From the NCBI RefSeq assembly GCF_035046505.1, contig NC_089822.1, positions 95,137,659-95,201,658 of the forward strand: a stretch of 64,000 nt of DNA. The letters are read 5' to 3'. Made by a program: the position numbers and the translations under genes. Positions 30,818 through 42,163 of the stretch are shown here, piece by piece. Under the pieces are notes generated by a model. That model was not told the DNA's origin and made no database searches. It saw only the letters and a program-made list of their open reading frames with translations. The stretch is from Tiliqua scincoides (lineage: Eukaryota; Chordata; Lepidosauria; Squamata; Scincidae). Every line of letters begins with the position of its first letter. The stretch's first letter is position 1.

Positions 30818-31093
30818 CACATGTGGTGGCGGCATCTGGCCTAGATGCCTTTAAAAGGGGATTGGACAAGTTTCTGGAGAAAAAATCCATTACGGGTTAC
30901 AAGCCATGATGCGTATGTGCAACCTCCTGATTTTAGAAATGGGCTATGTCAGATGCGAGGAAGGGCACCAGGATGCAGGTCTCTTGTTCTCAGGTGTGCT
31001 CCCTGGGGCATTTGGAGGGCCGCTGTGAGATCCAGGAAGCTGGACTAGATGGGCCTATGGCCTGATCCAGTGGGGCTCTTCTTATGTTCTTAT
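30818..31093 (+). mobile_element. CR1 LINE 3' end, 5'-truncated
   Basis: It begins near the last ORF2 codons (ASGLDAFKRGLDKFLEKKSI then GYKP, stop). The 3' tail has GGGCTATGTCAGATGCGAGG, GCTGGACTAGATGGGCCTAT and the terminal GTTCTTATGTTCTTA-like end. Collinear with 60835-61106 and 61730-61991. Confidence 0.9.
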
Positions 31094-31097
31094 GCTT

Positions 31098-32642
31098 CTC
31101 CTTGTCATGTCCAGAATATCTTTCTGGGACACAACTATGCTTTGTGGGACAGTAGGAAAGCATTTAGTGAGCGCACCGTTTGAATGAGTGTTATTGAACC
31201 CACCTACGTAAAATTGGTTTTGTTATAAGCCATTTCTCTTAAAGTTGCAATTTCCAAGAACCTATTGACAACTTTAAGTGAGAACTTGCTGTATTCTGTC
31301 TCTTGCAGCCAGCCCAGGAAGCTCACAAGCAGACACAGGAATTAGTCTTTCCTCAAACATACCTTTCTGCAACAGTGAATTTTCTGCAATGGGAACTGTG
31401 CTAACAAACAGCTACTTTCAGGAGGACATAAAAGCTATACCGACTATACAAAGTTTCTGCAGTTGGTCTTGTGCACTGGTAATCACATCATTTGCCTGAA
31501 ACTTGGTGGTGACTGATTTATTTTGAGAGTTAACAATCTAAGCCATAAAGCTGCAGAAGGGAGATGCCCATTCCATGAAATGAGTTTTCCTACAGCTGTT
31601 GTGGTCAGTGTTGTCCACAGCAGCACTTGTGAAATTTCCTGCCTGAAAGTGCAGAGGACAAATTGCATGGTTGTTTGTTGCTCGCAAATGGCATTTGCCT
31701 GATCTGCTGGTGCTGCTGGCACGTTGCCATATGAAGTGACACCGACCGAGATGACACGTTGTGTCAATCAGCCCATGATTTCTAGCTTTGGCGTGGAGTT
31801 TTCATGGCAATACATTGCCACCTGCAACCTCCAACTGCTACTGTGGGGAAGAACTCCAGACATGGCAACACTGCTTTCTCTTTTTTACACGGTTGAATGC
31901 TAAAAGTTGCAAAAAGCTGCGTGCTGACTGGCAAGTAGTATCTTGTTCGGTGCCACTCATACTTGGTACAAATGTATTGCAAGAGAAAGCTGCGCAGAAC
32001 CTAATTTGGTGTTTAGTAGACATGAAAACCAAAAGAATTCTCAACCAACATTTTGTGTCTCACTGTTATATCAGCCTCTGCTGGGTGAGGCATGTCAGTA
32101 TCAAAAGTCCTGCACACGTGTGCCCCCGACTGTTTCCCCAGTGTCATTTTCAACACCAACTCATCCCATCCTTGAGACCATACTAATGACATGTTGGTCA
32201 CAAGATGCTTACCTTTACAATGCGTGGTGTCTCACAAAATTCCAGATTAGATTCATCCTAAAATTCATTCTAGGCACGCGCTAGGAGTCCTAGCATGGTG
32301 GGCCATCCTCTGTGTATACCAGGTTGCAACGATGCAATGCTAGGTGAGTAAAAATACTATCAACATGTTGTTTGGTGTGTGTCAGAAGTCTATCATAAGC
32401 CAAGGATTCCCCAAGTCCTTGCCTTGCATCCTGAAGATCTCGAATGCAGCAAGAGAGCAGTGTTTTTACTGATTCTTTTCTAGCTGGGAGATGATCACTC
32501 ATGGGTTGTGGAGTCCCAGTGCATCTCAAAATGACATGTGGCCTCATGTTAAAGCGAATGGCATTTTTACTGCTTCTTTCCTCAAGGTGCTGACCCAAGA
32601 GTTTTCCAAGAGTGGTAAATATCTGGCTTGTACACTTTAAAG
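31098..32642. other. Unassigned stretch with a minus-strand open segment
   Basis: No known family was recognised. On the minus strand, 32290-32640 is open for about 117 codons (KCTSQIFTTLGKLLGQHLEE ... HRCNLVYTEDGPPC). Shorter open pieces occur down to about 31480. Composition is unlike the flanking AT-rich DNA. It could be a processed pseudogene, an unknown transposon gene or chance; I could not name it. Confidence 0.3.
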
Positions 32643-33139
32643 CAGGGGTGGACAACCTTTCAACATTAGAGCTCCTGGACCTTTCAACAATAGTGTGGAG
32701 GAGGGAATTGTGTAGAGGGAGGAAATGACACGCTGCACCTGCTGAAATTACCCCCTCTACACCAGGGGTCTCCAAACCCCGGCCCAGGGGCCAGATGCAG
32801 CCTGCAGCAAGGCTCTATCAGGCCCGTGGCTGGCCTCTTGTCGCCTGAAAGCCTCTGGCCCACTTGACCGCACATGACAGGAACCGTGCTCTGGTTGCGT
32901 CTGGAGGGTGTTCAAGGGCCAGAGAGGTTGAATGAATGAGCTCATTCATTCATTTATTCACTCATCTAAGTTCCATCTCTAATTTATTTAAATAAATTTT
33001 ATATTTAAATTTTATTTTCCGGCCCTCAACACCGTGCCAGATATTTGATGCGGCCCTCTGGCCAAAAAGTTTGGAGACCCCTGCTCCACACAATTGTTAA
33101 AAGTCCAGGAGCCCTGAAGTTGAAGAGTTGGCCACCCCC
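32643..33139. mobile_element. Palindromic hAT-like element split by a nested hAT
   Basis: The outer arms CAGGGGTGGACAACCTTTCA and GAAGAGTTGGCCACCCCC form an inverted repeat, as do CTCCTGGACCTTTCAACAAT and TTGTTAAAAGTCCAGGAG. Flanks CTTTAAAG and ATCTAAAG match at 6 of 8. An uninterrupted relative lies at 47876-48056; the extra DNA here is the element at 32763-33083. Confidence 0.75.
32763..33083. mobile_element. hAT element, 321 bp, nested
   Basis: The ends CAGGGGTCTCCAAACCCCGG and AAAGTTTGGAGACCCCTG form a good inverted repeat. The flanks CTCTACAC (32755-32762) and CTCCACAC (33084-33091) match at 7 of 8. The uninterrupted relative at 47876 has CTCCACAC once at this place, which confirms the insertion point. 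Confidence 0.9.
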
Positions 33140-33147
33140 ATCTAAAG

Positions 33148-34034
33148 TCTCCAAGACAAGGAAGGGGAGGCAAAACTACTTCCTCTTTGATTGTCTATTT
33201 CCAGAGCAGGCCCAGTCCCCAGCAGAAAGTAGTCAGGTTTGGGCTCACTCCTGAACATTTTTTCAGACTTAACTGTTCCGTGATCTTTTGTTGTGCAAAG
33301 TGAGACTGCATAATGTTAATGAGCTCTCTGCACCATTTATGCAGAGGCGGAATGTTATGCTAGAGTTGCCAGGACCAAAATTAAGTTCACTGAAGCTTAT
33401 TTCCAATGGCAAAACACCAAGTTGGTGGAACTTCAACGTGTCGAGCAACATATGCTTTACTGGCACCCTCACTCATATCACATCATTTTGATCTTGCTAG
33501 GCTTTGAAGCTTTGTGTTCCTTCTGCACTGGCACATCATCACACACTCTGTCTGTACAATTGGAATTTTATCATCACTGTGTGGTGGATCTGTTATGCAA
33601 TCAGTGAGCTTGGTTTTCTTTCCTGCCAACACCACGTTGATTTGAGGATAACATTACCTACTCATGAAACCCACTCACTTAATTGCAAACCTTAAGCTGG
33701 GAGAAATAAAAAAAAACAGAATTAATAACAAATGCTTGCCAACCAAGCACTTCAGTAGGAATACTGTTTAGCAATAAAAAGTTAGCATGCAATAAACGTT
33801 ATTACCAAAGTTATTCAAAATCAAAACTGATCTGATGCCAATGTGTTATCAGCAGGCAAAACGTGACATTTAAGCTCAATTGTTATGACCTCTGCTCACC
33901 ACAAATTAACCTCCCTCTTCAACGTGCATAAGATAGTGGAGTTCTGTGTCCAAAATCAGTACAAATTGCAGGCTGGAACTGCATCATGGTCAGTGTGGTT
34001 TATGAAGCCACATTCTTTTAATTTAACCTACTCG
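33148..34034. other. Intergenic, unassigned
   Basis: No named family was recognised. Some minus-strand open segments (about 33270-33470) may belong with the unassigned stretch before 32642. Confidence 0.3.
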
Positions 34035-34203
34035 GGGTGCAGTTCTATCCAACTTTCCATTGCTGATGCAGCCACGCCAACAGGGTATGCACTGCATCCT
34101 GTAGTGGTGGTGGCAACCATGGTGGCCTCCTCAAGGTAAAGGAATATTTGTTCCTTTATCTCAGGGCTGCATTGGCACTGAAAATTGGACAGGATTGGAC
34201 ACC
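34035..34203. mobile_element. Palindromic TNA-target element, about 170-bp class
   Basis: It begins GGGTGCAGTTCTATCCAACT and ends TTGGACAGGATTGGACAC. It is related to 21915 and 24149 (CAACTTTCCATTGCTGATGC; GGCTGCATTGGCACTG). Flanks are worn, TCG and CCA. Confidence 0.6.
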
Positions 34204-34335
34204 CACACAAGCATTTAATTATGTTTAACCAAATATCTACATAATTTCTTTTTAAATCCAGGACATCTGAAAGCACCATTTCCAACCGACAATCCACAGA
34301 ATTTCAGTAATAATGTTCTTAGCAGCTGTCTAGCA

Positions 34336-34701
34336 CAGTGCTTCTCACACATTTAGCACCAGGACCCACTTTTTAGAATGAGAATCCATCAGGACCCACC
34401 AGAAGTGATGTCATGACCGGAAATGACATCATCAAACAGGAAAATTTTTAACAATCCTAGGCTGCAATCCTACCTGCGCTTACCTAGGAGTAAGTCCCAA
34501 ATTGACTATCATTGTTAAAAGAATAGACCACAGTAGCTTGTTAAAAGTACAGAGCTGTAATATTTCCCCAAATGTAGTCACACACCACAGCAGCATCAAG
34601 TCTGATATACTAAAAATAAAATATTGAAATGAATGGGCACCCACCTGAAATAGGCTCACGACCCCCCTTGTAGATCCCGATCCACAGTTTGAGAAACACT
34701 A
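34336..34701 (+). mobile_element. hAT 'GACCCACTTTTTAGAAT' family, 366 bp, best copy
   Basis: It begins CAGTGCTTCTCACACATTTA and ends CACAGTTTGAGAAACACTA. The flanks are a perfect 8-bp duplication, GTCTAGCA (34328-34335 and 34702-34709). It holds the captured half of the 90-bp palindromic repeat (GGCTGCAATCCTACC ... GAGTAAGTCCC). No coding sequence. Confidence 0.92.
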
Positions 34702-34709
34702 GTCTAGCA

Positions 34710-36260
34710 CATATCAAGGATGGCGTTTAATTTGCGACCAGTAAAATAGTCAGAGCTGTTCAACTGGAATTTTTGACTCAATCCTGCGTGAAGTTCTCCG
34801 TTTGTCCTGTAACCATAGGACAACTCTTGCATGCACCCTAAAGAAGCAGCATGTCAAACACATATTGAAAGAGCATCGCGTTGCATGTGGTTCTGAGTCA
34901 CATCTGCAGCAAACCACTTGGGAGGGAGCTTGGTGGTAAAAAGTCTTTTCAGGCAGCTGAGCTGAAGGGTGGCAGAGAGAGAGTCTGCTCCGTGTGCCAA
35001 GCTTGAGATGTTTTCTATCATTAGCTGTTCCTTTTTAAAACGTATAACTACATGAAGATGAACACCAGTTAGCACAAAACCAAGAAAACTTGAGCCTCAA
35101 ATTTGTTATGCATGTTTATAGGAAAAATGAGAGTACAGGCCCAACCTTGTTATACACTGAATATTTTCTACACAAATTAGACTCAACACAAATGGCCACT
35201 GCAAATGAGAATGAATATGCTGATCCCTGGAGAAGGGGGAAAATGCAGCTCTTTAAAATCACAGTTTAAAAAAACGGCTTTTCTTACTGTTGTATAGAGA
35301 CAGTCATTCAAGCAATCATTCCAATCTTCAGCTGAGCCAGGCAAAAGCAGGGGGTCCTTTGCATTTCTGATTGCTGACTGTCTCTGCATCAGTAAGAAAA
35401 GCAGTTTTTAAACCACAATTGTAAAGGGACACACTTTTTAATTTTTTTAAACTGCTTTTATTTAACACATTTTATGGTATCAGCAGGGAGTCCCAGAATC
35501 AAACCCCTGCAGATGTCGAGGCACGACCTTATTCCATTAGGAGCAATGTAGGGGCAAGAAACCTGGAAGTGGGTCTTTAAATCTATTTTTCCATGGGTTT
35601 TTAACCAGTGATTTTTTTTTATCCACTAAGGGTTCTGGATCAGAGCCCCAGGAGATAACAAGGGACAACCTGTACTCCAGGAGAGCAGGCTAGGGTCCCA
35701 GGACTGGCATGTTACAAAGAATATTCAGAAGCATTTTGGTTTGCATTTCCAAGTTGCAATGCCTGCACCTTTAATTGGTAATGAGGAAGAAGAAGCCTTA
35801 ATGTCGCATAAAGGTGCCGAACATGGTCTTTCAGACATAATTGCACTAATCCAAGGAAATTTTGCACAGGAGGAGGAGATTCTCAAATGTGACAAAAGCG
35901 CCATGACAAAGGCGCTACCTAGCCCAAGGGGAGCAGGAAGATGAATACGTATCAATCCCACAGCCAAATCCCCATCTGTGTTACAGAGAATTTCTGTATT
36001 ATTGCAGAGACAATTTCTGTAGCGAATCAGGTTGCCTCTGGATGGATATGAAAGGACTACAACAGCACAAATGCCCCTAACAATTTGGCAACAAGTGTTT
36101 AACATTAAAAAAAAAAAAGGCATACAATTGAAGAGGTAAATAGACCCTGAGTTAGGCTACAATTTAGCTCAGCAAAGATGCATTTCTCCCATGTTCTAAA
36201 ATTGAATCACAAGAGCACAGGAGGGGAATGCAATCAGCTTTGTTTTCAGGTTGCTGTAGT

Positions 36261-36262
<2 letters not shown>
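34710..36262. other. Intergenic, unassigned
   Basis: No gene was recognised. Around 35260-35430 two opposed segments (TTTCTTACTG...GACAGTCATTC / GACTGTCTCTGCATCAGTAAG) form an imperfect palindrome of unknown type. The 132-codon minus frame at 35725-36123 is not credited. Confidence 0.35.

Positions 36263-36294
<32 letters not shown>
36263..36294. repeat. (TC)n microsatellite
   Basis: About 16 TC units. Confidence 0.95.
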
Positions 36295-36297
<3 letters not shown>

Positions 36298-37160
36298 ATT
36301 GTGCTTTTGTTTTGATGAAATGTAGTGGACCACTTTGGCCTGCTCCTTGAGGGAGACTATAGTTTTGTGTTTTTCCCCCTTTTTATGAACCAGCTCCCTT
36401 CCATTAGTCGCCCCCTTGCAAAACCTTTTAAAAAACACTTTGAAAGAAATACATGTGAAAATGAATAACATGGGAAGACAACAACAGCAAGCGTTTTCAA
36501 ACCCTGCCCCTAACATGTTTCATTCTGACTGGGGGGGGGGTGTGTCCCTCTTCTGTTCATGAGGCCACATCCTAGGAAGCAAACATAAGGCTTCCAGCCC
36601 TGGGTTGATCTCAAAATGGAAAGTTATATAAGTCATCACTTTTTTTGGTACCTGGTAGGAGTGTACAAAATGCTAGCTTGGTGGAGCACAGCACAAAAAT
36701 TAGCAGCTGTTATTTATTCAAAGAGCAACAACCACACAACGGAATAAAGGATCACAGCTTCCCGGAGCAACTGCTAAACATGAATTTATTCACACATCTT
36801 AGCAGTTTTACTGCCCTGTGGAAAAAGCCATCACAGACTATCTCTGAAACAAACCTTCATCCTCTCAATTCCAGTTCAAAACATACCTTAGCCTTCAGCA
36901 GCAGCATAATATTCAGAGCAAAAATCTGAAAGCTGAGCTCCTGGCCAACAGGGAACCAGTGCATCCTGTACACTGCATCCTTCCGAATTTCTACAAAGCC
37001 TGCACGTGAGCAGGAACAGGATTTATGCTGCAACAAGAAGATGAGCAATGACGTTAATGCTGAAAAATGATAGTTTTGAATCTGAGTGCATTCGAAAGCT
37101 AACTTTCCAAGCTGGTACACTCTCTCTCTCTCTCGAATGTTCTTTGAAACCTTAACTGTG
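36295..37160. other. Intergenic, unassigned
   Basis: No gene or repeat family was recognised; a G run occurs at 36531-36540 and a short (CT)n near 37120. Confidence 0.35.
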
Positions 37161-37163
37161 TAA

Positions 37164-37249
37164 GGTTGCAATCCTATCCACAGTTTCCTGGGAGTAAGCC
37201 CTATAGACTATAATGGAACTTCTGAGTAGACACGCATAGGATTGGGCTC
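37164..37249. mobile_element. 86-bp palindromic TNA-target element
   Basis: It begins GGTTGCAATCCTATCCAC and ends GCATAGGATTGGGCTC. The flanks are TAA (37161-37163) and TAA (37250-37252), an exact TNA duplication. Confidence 0.85.
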
Positions 37250-37252
37250 TAA

Positions 37253-37969
37253 GCCATCTCTGCACAAGTGCACTGGGCAATTAGAGTGACTCAACTCCTC
37301 TCACTCAATCTCAGTTTGCAGAAATTAGAGGTTTCAGTATGCCATAGTCATAGAATTCTGTTTCTTGGCCATCCTAGCTAACAGCCAAAGAAAACCTAAT
37401 TTTCCCTCTATCAGTCTAGCTAATCTTCTCTTGAACTTACCTTTTAATATTTACCTTGACATCCCAGGACAAAGGCTTCCACAGTTAGCAGTGCACTTGA
37501 GTGCCATTTGTTTTAAAATAGCTGTCCCTGAATTTCATTAGGCATCCTCTACTGTCTTGCTGGTTGAAAAGGATAAACAGCAATTCTGTAATCACATTTT
37601 ATTCACTCTTACAGATCTTAAATACCTGTGCTGTGACAAGGGCTGACTGTGGAACTGCCAAGGGCACCAGGCCTCAATTCTTGGTCCTACTTCTTTTATA
37701 TAAACTATAGAAATAAACTACAATGCCAGTGGCAGCAGCTTCCCTTTAGGGCAAATGGCAGCTTCATGGGATGAATTTTCATGACGGAAGACCATGGGAA
37801 AGGGTTAACCGCCCTTGAGGCAACCCCAATTCAGGTTGTTTTGGGAAGCAAAGCAAAAGTGGCTTCTGGAGGCTTCTTCGGGTTATTCTGAGGGCCACAG
37901 TGGCCCTGAGCATCCAGGACCTTCTAATGAGACATCCCAGCACCTGATAAGTAACTTCTAACTCAATAA
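37253..37969. other. Intergenic, unassigned
   Basis: No gene or repeat family was recognised. Confidence 0.35.
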
Positions 37970-38640
37970 CAGCCAACAAATACCACTGTGGTATATCCAG
38001 TCAGTTGTACTGCAAAACACTCTACGTGGGGCTGTTCTTGACAACCGCCTGGAAGTTACAGTTAGCGCAAAATCCAGCAGTCCATGTAGTCTTGGGGGCT
38101 AGACAATTTGACTCAGCCTACCCATTGCTTCTGCAGCAATACTGGATGCTGATGTGTTTCTAGGCCTAATTCCAAGTGCTAGCTTTGACCTTTAAAACCC
38201 TGTAATGCTCAGGAACAGGATATGAGGAACCACCTTCTCCCATAGGAACTGTCCATCTGCTAAGATCAGCAGAGGGGGGCCTGCTGTACATCCTGCCTCT
38301 GGCAGAGGCCCAAATTGATGGTAATAAGGAGCAGGGCCTTCTCTGTGGCAGCACCTTTATTATGGCACTCCTTCCCAGTGGGATTAAGAATGCTTCCTCC
38401 CTGTTAAGCTTTCTGGCAAGAGCAGAAGAATTTCCTTTTCCACCTGGCCTTCCCTTTTTAGCTTGGGGGTTGTGTTCCATACTTGGCTTTAATGTTTTTT
38501 TTATTGCACTATTCTTTATTATTTTATATGATTATTGAACTTTGTATTTCATTCCTATTTTGCATTTTACTGTTTTTTCTCTTTGCTGTTCATCGTCTTG
38601 AGCGGGAGGGGAGGGAATGATATCAATCATTTAAATAAGG
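37970..38640 (+). mobile_element. L2-like LINE, 3' part
   Basis: CAGCAATACTGGATGCTGAT and CTAATTCCAAGTGCTAGCTT correspond to the L2 phrase LQQYWMLMC...FQVLALTFK. Then GGGCCTTCTCTGTGGCAGCA, TGGCACTCCTTCCCAG and a T-rich 3' UTR ending with CTTGAGCGGGAGGGGAGGG. Frames are broken; an old copy. Confidence 0.65.
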
Positions 38641-39499
38641 AGATACAGATGAGTTCTGGCACTGAGATTGCAAGGTAGCGGCTTGCCACAGAACTAGTCA
38701 GCTTTCTCAGAGGCCAGGGCTTGGTCTGTCATTTGCAAGAGACCTTCAGTACAAGAGACAAGGCCATATGATGCCTGCAATTAGCCCGTCATCGAGCGGC
38801 TGCATTGTTTCACTGTTCTTTTTCCTGCAAGCCAGAACTTTTCCATCAAGAAAAAGCATCGGGTATTTTAGAAAGTTAGCCCCCAGGAGGCAAGCAGGTC
38901 AGCCTTTTTCCATTTTCTCAGGGTGACCCTCTTACCACAGAGCAAGCAAGATCAATTTAGAAGCAAATGGAATGAGATGAAGCCAGCAATCTCCCCTTGA
39001 CGGAGAGTGGAGAATTCAGCTGATAGTTGCACAGCTAGGAGGGAGAACCAGCCCTGTAGGGTTTGATTCATTTACCCTACATCTGTAGTTGTCATCACTT
39101 TGCCCAACCCCAATCACAAAGAGGCAAAAATGAGCATTCAATGCCTGTAGCCTTTTCCCCCTGGACTCCACTGACTATCCCTCTTTAAGGTTGATGATGA
39201 TGATTCCTTGCAGATCAGCCAATCAATTTCTCCATGGGATATCTGTTGCCACAGATAACTCCTGGTGTTAAGTCCATAGGACATGGGTTTTCTTTATCTA
39301 CAGCAATAATCTGTGAGAAACAAATCAATTAAAGGCTCCTGAGACTGGGAAGCATTCACCCACCGAAAAGGTAAGGTGTGAAGTGCCTCTTCCTTTACCT
39401 CCCAGATAAAAAGGGCCCTGTCTCAAATGTTAGACACCTGAGACTAATCTCGCTCTTTTTGTTCTGAGTTAAAGACACACTTCACTTTTAAACCTCCCA
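38641..39499. other. Intergenic, unassigned
   Basis: No gene or repeat family was recognised. Confidence 0.35.
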
Positions 39500-39578
39500 A
39501 AACCTTTTGCATGACCCACCAAAAATGGGACCATGAGCCACTGGCGGGTCCTGACCCACAGTTTGGGAAACACCACTC
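39500..39578 (+). mobile_element. hAT 'GACCCACTTTTTAGAAT' family, 3' fragment
   Basis: ATGACCCACCAAAAATGGGA and CCTGACCCACAGTTTGGGAA-type sequence match the last 80 bp of the family. The 5' part is missing. Confidence 0.5.
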
Positions 39579-39979
39579 TAGCTGTCTTCTGTAATTAGAA
39601 CCAGTGCCTGCAAGATCCATACCTTTTTAATTCTGAATTTTCACTTTTGTGCCTCATATGCTTCAGAAAGTAGAAGTTTTTCCAGACTTTTGCTTCTCAC
39701 GTTTTCCACACATTAGGATTTATCCTGGTTGTGCGAACGTGGATTTGCAAACTCTCTTCAGTTGATTGATACTGATCATGGATGAGTCTGAGGCAAGTAC
39801 GAAGACAAAAGTAAGAAAAATGCTTTTCCTGCATCAAATTTGAAGAGCGCTGCTTATTTACCATATGTTCCAACTGAGTCTGTTTGGGATGGGGGTGTGT
39901 CTCGCTAATATTTTGTTGAGTTGCTACATTTGATGTCAGTTTTCAGGAATTTAGCACCCTTTCTAGAGGAGTTCTAGAG

Positions 39980-40331
39980 CAGTGTTTCTCAACATTTGTC
40001 CCCCTCCATGCCTCTTCAAATGATCCACTTATTTGAAATACCACCGGAAGTAACTGGTGATGACATCATTGCCAGTTACTGCTGGGTTGGGATGCCAGAT
40101 GCAATACAACAAACACCAGTAAGAAGCTCAGGGTGGACAGGAGGACTTTTTCAAATGCAGAAAAGCATGCTTTGGAGCTCTGCCCACCAAACTGGGTCTC
40201 CTATCACTCCTATCTCCTACTGTTTGTTGTGTCACATTCCTAGTCTCGCTGCCAGGAGACAGATGGGTCCCACCAGTACCACCAGACATCATCTCAGATA
40301 CCACCACAATACCACTGATTGAGAAACAGTG
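39980..40331. mobile_element. hAT element, 352 bp
   Basis: The ends CAGTGTTTCTCAACATTTG and ATTGAGAAACAGTG form the inverted repeat. The flanks TTCTAGAG (39972-39979) and TTCTAGAA (40332-40339) match at 7 of 8. Internal phrases include ATACCACCGGAAGTAACTGG. No coding sequence. Confidence 0.88.
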
Positions 40332-40339
40332 TTCTAGAA

Positions 40340-40799
40340 TGTGTTTTTAAACCGTACAATGAGGGTGGGGAGGATAACGCAATATCATCCTTGGTGCCAA
40401 GGCAATGGTGTATTTTTAGCATATTTGACACCTGGGACAGACCACTGCCACCACCCCTCCCTTGGCTACTCAACACCACAGTTAGACCTGCCCTCCCCAT
40501 TAAGATCCCCCCCTCCCCTCCAGGACTCCAGGACTATTGGACATCCTAAGTGAAGGGTAGGCCTGACCTCCATCTCAAGACACCCCTGATGGGGACAGGT
40601 CAACCCGATATTCAAAGCAACAGGCATGCTGCATTAGCATCTTCTTATTGCTGAAACCCAGGGCAAACCCCAGCCCTCCTTGGTACACCACTGTTTCCAG
40701 GAAACACATTGTCTTGGGCCTGCCCTTTGTATTTTCCAATATGGTTTCTGGGGGGGGGGGGCGCGATGGAATTATAGAGAGATGACATAAAGCAAAAAT
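40340..40799. other. Intergenic, unassigned
   Basis: No gene was recognised; C-rich at 40480-40530 and a G run at 40751-40761. Confidence 0.35.
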
Positions 40800-40812
40800 A
40801 AATAATGCAATA

Positions 40813-40973
40813 AGATGGTTGGTTGGCAACCTTCAGTCTCGAAAAACTATGGTATAAGCCTACAACACCCAGTATTCCCAGGTGGTCTCCCATCCAAGTA
40901 CTAACAAGGCCTGACGCTGCTTAGCTTCCAAGATCAGATGAGATTGGGCATGTGCAGGGTAACAGTTGCTATC
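40813..40973 (-). mobile_element. 5S-rRNA-headed SINE, full length
   Basis: The flanks are a perfect 13-bp direct repeat, AAATAATGCAATA (40800-40812 and 40974-40986). Read on the minus strand, it starts AGCAACTGTTACCCTGCACA, then 5S rRNA sequence (GATCTTGGAAGCTAAGCAGC, TTAGTACTTGGATGGGAGAC), and ends with the tail ATACCATAG...GACTGAAGGTTGCCAACC. The intact duplication suggests a fairly recent insertion. Confidence 0.92.
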
Positions 40974-40986
40974 AAATAATGCAATA

Positions 40987-41645
40987 CATACTTTCATTTC
41001 TCTGCCCATATTTGGTACAAATTTTCCTTTTCTGTCCACAAAACCTTGGGGACAGTATTTTTCCAACCAAATCAAACTCTATAGGCTCAAATGCCAGATG
41101 AAAAATAAGGAGGCAATTTGTATACTTAATCTACCTGTTAAGCTGATCTCGTACATTTAGGGACAAGGCTGAATTTTTAAACACTGCTGCGCGTATTTGC
41201 CTATTTCACTCAGGAGACTGCTTTGTTATTTCCTCTTCTGGTTATTCATTTGCAATGCAGATGCTATATTGTTTGACAATAGAACAGACTACCAAAAACG
41301 TCTTCTACAATGAGATACCAGGACATTTAAATGAGTCTGAAAATGTCAGATTGAGATAATTCCAGTCAATTAACTATCACAATCTATTCTTCAATACTTG
41401 TTCCCAATAATATGCAAAGCAGATTCTTTTTTAAAACTACAAACACTGTTTCTAAAACAGATTGTGTGTCTGTCCCATGGGCACACAGGCAGGCGCAAAC
41501 ACACACACTTCCTGCATAGCGTCAAGTTAAGTGACATAGTTATGTGACAAGGGACTTTTTATTGTCTATTTTTGTGGGGTTGCCAGTTGGCTCATGATTT
41601 TAGAAGTCTTTATGAGATGGACACGGTCTATCCAGCATAGACCTT
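40987..41645. other. Intergenic, unassigned
   Basis: No gene or repeat family was recognised. Confidence 0.35.
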
Positions 41646-41724
41646 TTAAGCCATTTCTGCCCAACATTGCATAAAAGCAACAGGTATCAAATGTGTACAC
41701 CTTTGGGCTGGGCAGAAATATATA
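41646..41724. mobile_element. Palindromic mini-element, CATTTCTGCCCA family
   Basis: TTAAGCCATTTCTGCCCAAC opens it, AAATGTGTACACC lies in the core, and GGGCTGGGCAGAAAT closes it. The right end is cut where the tRNA-headed SINE tail (41725) begins. Left flank TTAA. Confidence 0.6.
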
Positions 41725-42059
41725 TACAGTATTTATATACCGCCTTTCTTGGTCTTTATTCAAGACTTTATTCAAGGCGGTTTACACAGGCAGGCTTATT
41801 AAATCCACGCAGGGATTTTTACAAATTGAAAGAAGGTTCTCTCTTTCAAGAACCACCACATTCAAGCTGTTACACTCCGATCTGGTTTAACATTCTGGCC
41901 TCCATCCTCCCACGCTCCGAGCAGATGGAACAGCTCAGCTGCAGCTTGCCAGCTGCTTCAAGGTCGCACGGTGCCGGTGGCCTCGAACTGGCGACCTTGT
42001 GGATGTTAATCTTCAGGCAAATGGAGGCTCTACCCTCTAGACCAGACCTCCTGCCCTTA
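41725..42059 (-). mobile_element. tRNA-headed SINE with LINE-like tail
   Basis: On the minus strand the head has GGTCTAGAGGGTAGAGCC and GGTCGCCAGTTCGAGGCC, resembling A- and B-box promoter elements. The body has CAGCTGAGCTGTTCCATC, and the 3' tail GTAAACCGCCTTGAATAAAG plus AAGGCGGTATATAAAT matches the ends of L2/CR1-like LINEs. It is a different SINE from that at 10245. Confidence 0.7.
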
Positions 42060-42074
42060 ACCTAAAATGGTTAA

Positions 42075-42160
42075 GGCTGCAGTCCTAAGCACACTTTCCT
42101 GAGAGTAAGCCCCACTGAACAAAATAGAACTTCTGAGCAGACCTGGTGAGGATTGCGCCC
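42075..42160. mobile_element. 86-bp palindromic TNA-target element
   Basis: It begins GGCTGCAGTCCTAAGCAC and ends GTGAGGATTGCGCCC. The flanks are TAA (42072-42074) and TAA (42161-42163). Confidence 0.85.
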
Positions 42161-42163
42161 TAA

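Noticed and set aside
35725-36123. Minus-strand 132-codon frame
   Set aside because: I briefly compared it with Harbinger-type proteins; no motif matched, and there is no coding context.
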